Shown here: positions 1 to 6,247 of the stretch, one piece after another | Numbering within the stretch: the stretch's first letter is position 1 | Layout of the letters: each line of letters opens with the position of its first letter | Assembly: GCF_025362475.1 (NCBI RefSeq) | Contig: NZ_JANYGH010000048.1 | Coordinates: forward strand, 81,102 to 145,101 | Source: Mucilaginibacter sp. | GTDB taxonomy: Bacteria > Bacteroidota > Bacteroidia > Sphingobacteriales > Sphingobacteriaceae | Direction of reading: 5' to 3' | DNA: 64,000 bases | Program-made: the position numbers and the translations under genes | Notes under the pieces: generated by a model | Databases searched by the model: none | Seen by the model: only the letters and a program-made list of their open reading frames with translations | What the model was told of the DNA's origin: nothing

Positions 1-80
1 GCATTGCCAATTGCAACTTTTTTTGTTGACGCGCAGGCTGTGAGCAGCAAGAGTATAGGTAGTATATAGCTTTTTTTCAT
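1..80 (-). CDS. 5' fragment of a lipoprotein gene
   Basis: Only the first 26 codons lie inside the window. Read from the ATG at 80-78, the peptide starts with MKKS, runs through a Leu-rich hydrophobic core and reaches a lipobox (LLTAC, Cys at residue 16), followed by polar residues (ASTKK). This is a classic signal peptidase II signal, so the product should be lipidated and anchored in the envelope. It lies downstream of msrA on the same strand, with a palindromic repeat between them. The mature domain is outside the window, so no function can be assigned. Confidence 0.6.
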   Translation of the reverse strand, partial: MKKSYILPILLLLTACASTKKVAIGN

Positions 81-116
81 AGATGGGTGATGATGGCGGC
101 AGAACTACTTTTATTT

Positions 117-214
117 TTTGTCATCCTGAACGCAGTGACGGATCTAATCGCAGACTTTACAGGGCGAAGAAGCATGGTGAATAATAGATGCTTCACTTCG
201 CTCAGCATGACAAA
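117..214. repeat. Dispersed palindromic repeat, family A copy 1
   Basis: This is an imperfect inverted repeat starting TTTGTCATCCTGAACGCAG and ending in the near-complement CTCAGCATGACAAA, with a central GCAGACTTTACAGGGCGAAG. The same element recurs at 14844-14943, 25373-25466, 42291-42387 and 62373-62465. Short open frames inside it are products of the repeat, not genes. It lies between msrA and the left-edge lipoprotein gene. Confidence 0.85.
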
Positions 215-227
215 GAATCTATTTATC

Positions 228-779
228 TTACAGCAACTCCGGCTTAATTTTATCTGTAAACTCTTTTGCAAATTTATTCAGTTTTGGCTGAATAACAAAT
301 GCACAGTATGACTGGCCGGGATTATCGTTAAAATAATTCTGATGATAGGCTTCCGCTTTGTAAAATTCGCTGGCCGGTATAATCTCCGTAACAATAGGGC
401 TATCAAAAACCTTTTCATCTGTTAAGGTTTTGATCATGACTTCTGCCGCTGCCTTTTGCTCATCGGTAGTATAAAATATGGCCGACCGGTATTGTGTACC
501 TACATCATTACCCTGGCGGTTAAGCGTTGTTGGGTTATGGGTTTTAAAGAAAACCAGCAACAATTCATCCAGCGATAACACATCAGCATCATATTCCAAT
601 GCTATCACTTCAGCATGGCCCGTGGTACCCGTACAAACGTCTTTATAGGTTGGATTATCTACATGGCCGCCCATGTAACCGGAGGTTACCGACAGCACTC
701 CTTTTAATGATTGAAATATGGCTTCGGTGCACCAAAAGCAACCGTTACCGAAAGTTATTTTTTGAATATTTGAAGGCAT
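228..779 (-). CDS. msrA: Peptide-methionine (S)-S-oxide reductase MsrA
   Basis: MsrA reduces the S-epimer of methionine sulfoxide in proteins and so repairs oxidative damage. At 183 aa it has full family length. The hallmark GCFWCTEA motif sits at residues 13-20, with Cys14 as the expected catalytic cysteine and Cys17 as a possible recycling cysteine. The conserved segments GYMGG, TGHAEV and FFKTHNPTTLNRQGNDVGTQ are all present. There is no signal peptide, so it should be cytoplasmic. The ATG at 779 is the natural start. It stands alone between a repeat and the lysR gene; a near-consensus -7 (TAAATTCG) lies about 25 bases upstream. Confidence 0.97.
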   Translation of the reverse strand: MPSNIQKITFGNGCFWCTEAIFQSLKGVLSVTSGYMGGHVDNPTYKDVCTGTTGHAEVIALEYDADVLSLDELLLVFFKTHNPTTLNRQGNDVGTQYRSAIFYTTDEQKAAAEVMIKTLTDEKVFDSPIVTEIIPASEFYKAEAYHQNYFNDNPGQSYCAFVIQPKLNKFAKEFTDKIKPELL

Positions 780-880
780 TATTTTAATTTTTATACAATG
801 CGAATTTACGGCTTACAGCAATGCTTATTTTCATAATAGTGTAAGCATTCATTGGGTAGCAGAATATCGATTTTTTTAAT

Positions 881-1780
881 CTATCCCACCATTTCTCTTT
901 CAAATATCTCTTCTACCATCGCAATCTGCTCTGAATAGATCGACTTTTTCCGGGTACCAAAGTATAGGGTATTTTCTATCATGTTATAACCCTCCCAAAG
1001 CAGTTTAATGTTGCCGGTATCACGTTCTTTTTTCGACAGAAAATCGGGAATTACGGCAATCCCCGTCCCTCCACTCAGGCAACGAATAATGGAACCCATA
1101 TTGGGGACTATAAAATTGGGTTTAAAATCGGGGCGTTTACCAAAGTTGATATGCCAGAAACGACGCAGGTGTTCCATATCGCCAGACGAGCCATACCAGG
1201 TTTGTGCCTTGAGCCATGCCTGGATCCGGGGCAGGTCTTTTGTTTTAAGCAGATCTTTGAACCCCGCAATATCCGTTTGCGCCCCGGCCAAAACCACTAT
1301 TCTCTCTTTAAAAAAGGGTTTATACTCCAGGCCCTTATAATCTCCTTTTTGCGGGGTGATGATCATATCTAATATCCCACTGTCCAGGTCGGCAAGCATC
1401 TGGGGGTATTCGCCAAATTTAATGATCACGTTAAAAGGCAATGTGGGCAGGTAGGATTCCAGCGTAAACTGAAAAGTTTCAAGGCACATCCCTATGCTGA
1501 TGGTGGGGATATCCTTTTCGGTGCTTTTATGAAAGTGCCGCTCGGCTTCTTCCAGTTTACATATAGACTCCTGTATGTAGTTGTATAGTATTTTTCCACG
1601 CTCGGTTGATACCATTTTGCGCGAGGTACGATCAAACAACTTATAACCCACATAGCTTTCCAGCGAACTCAGGTGCAGGCTTACACCGGGTTGGGAAATA
1701 AACAAGGCTTCGGCAGCGCCGGTTAGCGATCCGGTTTCATATATAGCCTTAAACGTGCGGAACCATTCAAAATTCACCAT
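881..1780 (-). CDS. LysR-family transcriptional regulator
   Basis: The 299-aa length is standard for LysR regulators. Residues 1-60 form the winged helix-turn-helix (FRTFKAIYETGSLTGAAEALFISQP, then the linker helix), and residues from about 90 onward form the periplasmic-binding-protein-like co-inducer domain. It is transcribed away from the mdaB-like gene. The 97-bp gap holds a promoter for each side and a 14-bp perfect palindrome of the T-N11-A LysR type. The simplest reading is that it controls its own gene and the divergent quinone reductase pair in response to a redox or electrophile signal. The ligand is unknown. Confidence 0.93.
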   Translation of the reverse strand: MVNFEWFRTFKAIYETGSLTGAAEALFISQPGVSLHLSSLESYVGYKLFDRTSRKMVSTERGKILYNYIQESICKLEEAERHFHKSTEKDIPTISIGMCLETFQFTLESYLPTLPFNVIIKFGEYPQMLADLDSGILDMIITPQKGDYKGLEYKPFFKERIVVLAGAQTDIAGFKDLLKTKDLPRIQAWLKAQTWYGSSGDMEHLRRFWHINFGKRPDFKPNFIVPNMGSIIRCLSGGTGIAVIPDFLSKKERDTGNIKLLWEGYNMIENTLYFGTRKKSIYSEQIAMVEEIFEREMVG

Positions 1781-1788
1781 TGCTATCT

Positions 1789-1802
1789 ATCATAATTATG
1801 AT
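1789..1802. promoter_or_regulatory. LysR-type palindromic operator candidate
   Basis: ATCATAATTATGAT is a perfect 14-bp palindrome that fits the LysR T-N11-A pattern. It starts two bases downstream of the lysR -7 element (1811-1804, minus strand) and would cover the lysR transcription start, as expected for autorepression. Assigning it to this LysR protein is inference from position. Confidence 0.5.
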
Positions 1803-1803
1803 A

Positions 1804-1811
1804 CAAAGATA
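1804..1811 (-). promoter_or_regulatory. -7 promoter element of lysR
   Basis: On the minus strand this reads TATCTTTG, an exact match to the Bacteroidota -7 consensus TAnnTTTG, 23 bases before the lysR start codon. No convincing -33 box was seen. Confidence 0.5.
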
Positions 1812-1847
1812 TGATTTATGTTATTTTAATAGTAGCAACAGAGCCCG

Positions 1848-1855
1848 TAATTTTG
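1848..1855 (+). promoter_or_regulatory. -7 promoter element of the mdaB-like gene
   Basis: TAATTTTG matches TAnnTTTG exactly and lies 22 bases before the ATG at 1878. Start of transcription would fall near 1861, giving a leader of about 17 nt. The -33 region is not clear. Confidence 0.45.
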
Positions 1856-1877
1856 ATAAAAAATTAAAAGAGATAAA

Positions 1878-2516
1878 ATGAAAAACATATTTGTAATAAA
1901 CGGAGGACAGATTTTTGGTCATTCGGGAGGCCGTTTCAATAAAACATTACTGGATGCCACCGTAAAATATTTTGAAGAACAACCGGGATTCGAGATCCGT
2001 TCAACCGATGTTAATGATGACTATGATCCTAAACAGGAAGTTGAAAACTATAAATGGGCCGATGTAATTATTTACCATACCCCCATATGGTGGTTTCAGT
2101 TGCCGCACGGTTTCAAAAAATACATAGACGAGGTTTTTACCGAAGGCTATCAGAATGGTATTTATAGAAGCGATGGGCGTAACGCTGCCAACCCGACCAT
2201 TAATTATGGTACCGGTGGCTTGATGCATGGCAAAAAGTATATGTTAACTACTTCATGGAACGCCCCCACTACGGCATTTACCCTACCCGGCGAATTCTTT
2301 AATGAGCATAGTGTTGATGAAGGCCCGTTATTTGGCTTTCACCGCATGAATGCTTTTACAGGTATGGAATCATTGCCAAGTATCCATTTTCATGACGTGG
2401 AAAAAAATGCCGACATCCCCAAAGACCTCCAACGTTATCACTTACATTTGAACAATTTATTTATCCAAAACAACCATCAGTATGAAAATTTACTTAACAG
2501 CGTTAGTGAAATCTAA
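1878..2516 (+). CDS. mdaB: MdaB-like NAD(P)H:quinone oxidoreductase
   Basis: This 212-aa flavodoxin-like protein matches the MdaB (modulator of drug activity B) branch of the NAD(P)H dehydrogenase (quinone) family. It shows the N-terminal FMN/FAD-binding strand-loop (FVINGGQIFGHSGGRFN), the segment DVIIYHTPIWWFQLPHGFKK, and the glycine-rich YGTGGLMHGKKYM stretch. The family reduces quinones by two electrons, avoiding semiquinones, in the cytoplasm. Its 3' end overlaps the next gene by 35 bases in another frame, which indicates translational coupling. Divergent LysR and shared regulatory DNA suggest induction by redox-active compounds. Confidence 0.9.
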   Translation: MKNIFVINGGQIFGHSGGRFNKTLLDATVKYFEEQPGFEIRSTDVNDDYDPKQEVENYKWADVIIYHTPIWWFQLPHGFKKYIDEVFTEGYQNGIYRSDGRNAANPTINYGTGGLMHGKKYMLTTSWNAPTTAFTLPGEFFNEHSVDEGPLFGFHRMNAFTGMESLPSIHFHDVEKNADIPKDLQRYHLHLNNLFIQNNHQYENLLNSVSEI

Positions 2517-2772
2517 ACCGGGTTTTACTGAAGAAATAAAAGGATACCTCGATGCACTGGTAGCCGGATCAATCAAAGAGGAGGCTTGTTTGCAATATGA
2601 GCTATACCAATCAACCGAAGATGAAACGCAATTCATTTTCCACGAAACCTGGGCCAGCCAGGAAGGGTTGGATATACATGCTAAACAGCCACATATTAAG
2701 CTGTTTATTGAGCAGGTTTCTCCTATTTTAGATGGCAAACTTACCATTTATAAAACCGACCGGGTTAGCTAA
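2482..2772 (+). CDS. YgiN-like quinol monooxygenase (ABM domain)
   Basis: The 96-aa protein is a single antibiotic-biosynthesis-monooxygenase (ABM) ferredoxin-like fold. It carries the usual signatures ECLQYELYQS-type strand (residues 34-43), FIFHETWAS (52-60) and the LDIHAKQPHIKLF helix. In Escherichia coli ygiN lies next to mdaB and the two proteins have been proposed to form a quinone redox cycle. Here the ATG at 2482 lies inside the end of the mdaB-like frame, preserving that pairing. A strong hairpin follows 50 bases after the stop. Substrate is inferred from the neighbour, since ABM domains are functionally diverse. Confidence 0.88.
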   Translation: MKIYLTALVKSKPGFTEEIKGYLDALVAGSIKEEACLQYELYQSTEDETQFIFHETWASQEGLDIHAKQPHIKLFIEQVSPILDGKLTIYKTDRVS

Positions 2773-2822
2773 AAATAAAGGGACTATAAATTCACATAGA
2801 GTTTAAACACCGTTCAATACAA

Positions 2823-2862
2823 CCCTCAATAATATAATCATTCAGTATTATATTATTGAGGG
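2823..2862. terminator. Perfect 16-bp hairpin after the quinone operon
   Basis: CCCTCAATAATATAAT (2823-2838) and its exact complement (2847-2862) are separated by the 8-base loop CATTCAGT. The stem is perfect but is followed by ATTGTTATATTTG rather than a long T-run, so it may act as a terminator, an mRNA-stabilising 3' end, or a regulator site next to the following promoter. Confidence 0.6.
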
Positions 2863-2867
2863 ATTGT

Positions 2868-2875
2868 TATATTTG
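2868..2875 (+). promoter_or_regulatory. -7 promoter element of the GT87-like gene
   Basis: TATATTTG is an exact TAnnTTTG match, five bases after the perfect hairpin and 22 bases before the ATG at 2898. It supports 2898 rather than the in-frame TTG at 2856 (inside the hairpin) as the gene start. Confidence 0.5.
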
Positions 2876-2897
2876 CGCCGAACGATACCCCCTTATC

Positions 2898-4067
2898 ATG
2901 CAAAAACTAACCAAACTCATTTATAATAAACCTTTTGTATTTTCCTTATGGTTTGGCCTGAGTTTTCTTATCGTTCTCCGGGAGCTTTTAAATCACCAGG
3001 GGTTTAATAACTATACTATTTTTAAATACAATTTTTTAAATACCATCCATCAGCATAATTTATATGCTTACCAGCCAGAGCATTATTATGATCTCAATCA
3101 TTACGGCCCTATATTTTCAATAATATTTGCCCCATTTACCTTCATGCCCGATAGCATTGGCATTATACTATGGGTAATGTTTAATGCCTTTATTCTATTT
3201 AAAGCTATCCAGCTATTGCCGTTAAAAGAAAATCAATACCTTATTGTTTTGCTGATATGCGCTCATGAATTAATGACGGCATCTGCCAGCGTGCAAAGTA
3301 ACCCCATGATAGCCGGCTTTATTATTTTGAGCTTTAATTTCATCAAGCGAAAACAAGATTTTTGGGCTGCCTTAATGATAGCGCTTGGTACATTTATAAA
3401 ACTGTATGGAATAGTTGGCCTGGCATTCTTTTTCTTCTCTGATAACAAACTAAAATTTATTGCAAGCTTTATTTTTTGGTATGCGGTGCTGTTTGTGCTG
3501 CCGATGCTGATTTCTTCACCATCATTTATCATTCAAACTTATCATGACTGGTATATTGATATCATGGATAAAAATTTAGCAAATGAAAATTCAGTGATGC
3601 AGGATATTTGCGTGATGGGCTTTTTGCGCAAAATCCTAAACTATCCTAATCTCAAAAACACTGTAGTAATTATTCCTGCAATAGTAATTTTTGGCATTTC
3701 GTATCTAAGAATAAATTGTTTCAAGTCAACACCATATCAATTACTTATACTCGCTTCTGCCTTAATTTTCGCGGTTATTTTTAGTAGCGGTTCCGAATCG
3801 CCCACCTATATTATTGCATTTGCCGGGGTTGCCATCTGGTACATGAATTTAAACCGGCCCGTTACCCGTTTAGAAATATTTTTACTGGTAGCGGCACTCA
3901 TCTTAACCAGCCTTTCCCCGTCTGATCTTTTTCCGAAATCCGTCAGGGAAAATTATGTTATTCCGTATAAATTAAAGGCTTTACCCTGTCTTTTGATCTG
4001 GCTTAAAATCATTTACGAAACCATCACCAGGAATTTCGTAAACCCTAAACCACTACAGGTTACCTAA
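2898..4067 (+). CDS. GT87-like multi-pass membrane glycosyltransferase
   Basis: This 389-aa protein has about nine or ten hydrophobic spans and a long loop after the first span (around residues 40-85, with YNFLNTIHQHNLYAYQPEHYYDLNHYGP) that carries the acidic and aromatic residues typical of GT87/DUF2029 GT-C transferases. Those enzymes move a sugar, often mannose, from a polyprenyl-phosphate carrier to a lipid or glycan outside the inner membrane. An in-frame TTG at 2856 would add 14 residues, but it lies inside a hairpin and upstream of the likely promoter. The downstream GT2 enzyme is of the type that makes polyprenyl-phosphate sugars, which fits a donor/transfer pair. Confidence 0.72.
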   Translation: MQKLTKLIYNKPFVFSLWFGLSFLIVLRELLNHQGFNNYTIFKYNFLNTIHQHNLYAYQPEHYYDLNHYGPIFSIIFAPFTFMPDSIGIILWVMFNAFILFKAIQLLPLKENQYLIVLLICAHELMTASASVQSNPMIAGFIILSFNFIKRKQDFWAALMIALGTFIKLYGIVGLAFFFFSDNKLKFIASFIFWYAVLFVLPMLISSPSFIIQTYHDWYIDIMDKNLANENSVMQDICVMGFLRKILNYPNLKNTVVIIPAIVIFGISYLRINCFKSTPYQLLILASALIFAVIFSSGSESPTYIIAFAGVAIWYMNLNRPVTRLEIFLLVAALILTSLSPSDLFPKSVRENYVIPYKLKALPCLLIWLKIIYETITRNFVNPKPLQVT

Positions 4068-4212
4068 TTACCATAGCTAATTATTATGCTGCCTGGGTAA
4101 CTTTTAGTTTGCAGTACAAAATTCCTACAGTTTTAATGTTTACAATGCACTATCTGTAATCAAAATAATACATAAATTGCAGTTTTGTAATAAAAAATTT
4201 ACATTTATGCAG

Positions 4213-4220
4213 TAATTTTG
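4213..4220 (+). promoter_or_regulatory. Possible -7 element upstream of the GT2 gene
   Basis: TAATTTTG matches TAnnTTTG exactly in the 291-bp gap between the GT87-like and GT2 genes. The resulting leader would be about 130 nt. Nothing else gene-like is visible in that gap. Confidence 0.3.
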
Positions 4221-4358
4221 ATTGGAATTTATAATGACCGTTTAGGCACAGAAACACCGTTTAATCAGGCATTATCCAACAGACATTGAATTTGAAAATA
4301 CCGATAAAGTAATAATTGAAAAAAGCCAACCTGCTACGCCTAAAACAATTTATATTAT

Positions 4359-5327
4359 ATGAACCCCCTTTCTAAAAAGAAAATTTCTGTTATTATTCCG
4401 TCTCACAACGAGCAGAATAATATAGGTTTTCTTATCCAGGCCCTCAACAAAACCTTAACTGCCACCGACTACGACTTTGAATTAATTTTTGTTGACGATG
4501 GAAGCAGCGACAACACACTGAACGAAATAAAATTCAATACCGCAGTATATACTAATGTTTTTTACATAGAACTTTCAAAAAACTTTGGAAAAGACAATGC
4601 CCTTAAAGCCGGAATTACCATGGCTACCGGCGATGCAATAGTAACCATGGATGCCGATATGCAGCACCCCCCTAATTTGATACTAAAAATGCTGGAGTAT
4701 TGGGAAAATGGCTATGATATTGTTTACACCTACAGGCAAAACGCAAACCCACATGTTAAGATCCATCAAAAAGTTACCTCCAATCTTTTTTATAAAGGGA
4801 TCAATATGCTATCGGACATTAAACTTGAAAACGGAACTGCCGATTTCAGGTTAATGGATGAAAAGGTTGTTAAACAATTAAAGCTTATTGATGAGTATGA
4901 GCTTTTTTTACGTGGCATCATCAAGTGGGCCGGCTTTAAGCAAATTGGCATCCCATATACCCCATCAAAAAGACATACCGGCGAGGTCAGCTATTCATTT
5001 GCTAAATTATTAATGCTTGCCGTAAGGAGCATCATGGCTTTTAGCGCCAGGCCACTATACCTTATGACGACTATTGGCATAAGCGTTTCGTTATTGGCTA
5101 TTTTATATATCCCCTATGTATTAATAAGTTATGCTGCTGGCTATGCCGTTTCGGGATGGGCTTCAATAATAGCTACAATTGCTTTTTTTGGCGGTTTACA
5201 ACTCCTTGTACTAAGCATCATAGGCATATATGTGGCTAAAATATTCATGCAATCAAAGGGGCGCCCTAACTATCTTATCCGGTCATCTAATCTTTTAACT
5301 GTAAATAATGATCTTGTTAGGGTTTGA
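4359..5327 (+). CDS. GT2 polyprenyl-phosphate glycosyltransferase (GtrB/DPM1-like)
   Basis: The 322-aa protein has an N-terminal GT-A domain (residues 8-230): SVIIPSHNEQNN, FVDDGSSDNT and the DXD-type metal site in TMDADMQHPP. Two transmembrane helices follow at about 232-260 and 268-295, giving the GtrB/ArnC/DPM1 layout. Such enzymes transfer a sugar from a nucleotide donor to undecaprenyl phosphate on the cytoplasmic face. The last 20 bases overlap the deacetylase gene, so the two are likely translated together. With the upstream GT-C protein it suggests a lipid-linked sugar route; the sugar is not evident from sequence. Confidence 0.9.
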   Translation: MNPLSKKKISVIIPSHNEQNNIGFLIQALNKTLTATDYDFELIFVDDGSSDNTLNEIKFNTAVYTNVFYIELSKNFGKDNALKAGITMATGDAIVTMDADMQHPPNLILKMLEYWENGYDIVYTYRQNANPHVKIHQKVTSNLFYKGINMLSDIKLENGTADFRLMDEKVVKQLKLIDEYELFLRGIIKWAGFKQIGIPYTPSKRHTGEVSYSFAKLLMLAVRSIMAFSARPLYLMTTIGISVSLLAILYIPYVLISYAAGYAVSGWASIIATIAFFGGLQLLVLSIIGIYVAKIFMQSKGRPNYLIRSSNLLTVNNDLVRV

Positions 5328-6105
5328 TATAGAGGAATTTGACCTGCCATTAGAGTATAGTAAGCAAATATCTTTCGATGAGCAATTATCAGTTTCGACC
5401 AATGGCACTTACATTATTTTAGATTTATTAAGATCAGCCAAAGTTAAAGCTACTTTTTTTTGCACCGCCAATTATGCAGATCATAAACCGGAGGTTATTC
5501 AACAAATTGTAAGCGAAGGCCATGAAATAGCATCGCATAGCTATTATCATTCCGATTTTAAAACAGCGCATCTAAAACAGTCCAAAACACGACTCGAAGA
5601 GATTTCGGGAAGCACGGTAAGCGGCTTTAGGATGGCCAGGATGATGCCGGTTGATGAACGTGAAATTGAAAAAGCAGGGTACACCTACAATTCATCCCTC
5701 AACCCAACATGGATACCCGGGCGATATAATAATTTCAAAAAGCCCCGGAGCTGGTTTTATGATCAAAATGTGTTACAGATCCCGGCATCGGTATCGCCAC
5801 TGATCCGTTTTCCGCTTTTTTGGCTTAGCTTTCATAATTTGCCGCTGTCGGTACTAAAGTGGCTCAGCAAAATTACCTATGCCAAGGATGGCTATCTCAA
5901 CCTGTATTTTCACCCCTGGGAATTTACCGATCTAAATGATGAAAGATTCGGCTTGCCAAAATATATTACCAACAACTCGGGCCAGGCAATGGCAAAAAGA
6001 TTAGCAGATTTTATTCTTTGGGGTCAATCTAAAGGCTATGAATTTATGCGCACTGATGAGTTTGTAAAATCAATCGATAAAAGAAAACTAAAGCTGGTTG
6101 TTTAA
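5308..6105 (+). CDS. Polysaccharide deacetylase (NodB/CE4-like)
   Basis: This 265-aa protein has the NodB homology domain: the catalytic-base motif in LLGFDIEEFD at the N terminus, the metal-binding HEIASHSYYH (about residues 72-81), the arginine motif GFRMARMM and the C-terminal HPWEF. It lacks a signal peptide and starts directly with the first beta strand, as in cytoplasmic or XrtA-associated exopolysaccharide deacetylases. The ATG lies within the last codons of the GT2 gene. It probably removes an N-acyl group from a sugar made by this small cluster; the exact substrate is unknown. Confidence 0.88.
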   Translation: MILLGFDIEEFDLPLEYSKQISFDEQLSVSTNGTYIILDLLRSAKVKATFFCTANYADHKPEVIQQIVSEGHEIASHSYYHSDFKTAHLKQSKTRLEEISGSTVSGFRMARMMPVDEREIEKAGYTYNSSLNPTWIPGRYNNFKKPRSWFYDQNVLQIPASVSPLIRFPLFWLSFHNLPLSVLKWLSKITYAKDGYLNLYFHPWEFTDLNDERFGLPKYITNNSGQAMAKRLADFILWGQSKGYEFMRTDEFVKSIDKRKLKLVV

Positions 6106-6153
6106 ATTATAGGTGGCAAAATTTATCTGCGTTTTTAATACCCTCCTAACAAA

Positions 6154-6224
6154 CTACTGTGTGTACACATCTTTAACAATTGTTTTAAAGTATTGCAAGG
6201 TTAAAAGATGGGTTCACACAGTAG
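6154..6224. terminator. Long inverted repeat between convergent genes
   Basis: CTACTGTGTG (6154-6163) pairs exactly with CACACAGTAG (6215-6224). Inner segments ACATCTTTAAC and GTTAAAAGAT extend the pairing imperfectly. It sits between the ends of the deacetylase gene and the TonB receptor gene, which converge, so a bidirectional terminator or 3'-end stabiliser is the likely role. There is no long T-run. Confidence 0.45.
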
Positions 6225-6247
6225 CTAACAAATTAAATTGCAGCTGA

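Noticed and set aside
87..311. Open frames across the left repeat on both strands
   Set aside because: They consist of repeat DNA and the antisense of msrA and have no protein features.
812..849. AATGCTTA/TAAGCATT hairpin between msrA and lysR as a terminator
   Set aside because: The stem is only eight base pairs over a 14-base loop and has no T-run.
2856..2897. Upstream TTG start for the GT87-like gene
   Set aside because: It lies in the perfect hairpin and before the exact -7 element; the ATG at 2898 fits better.
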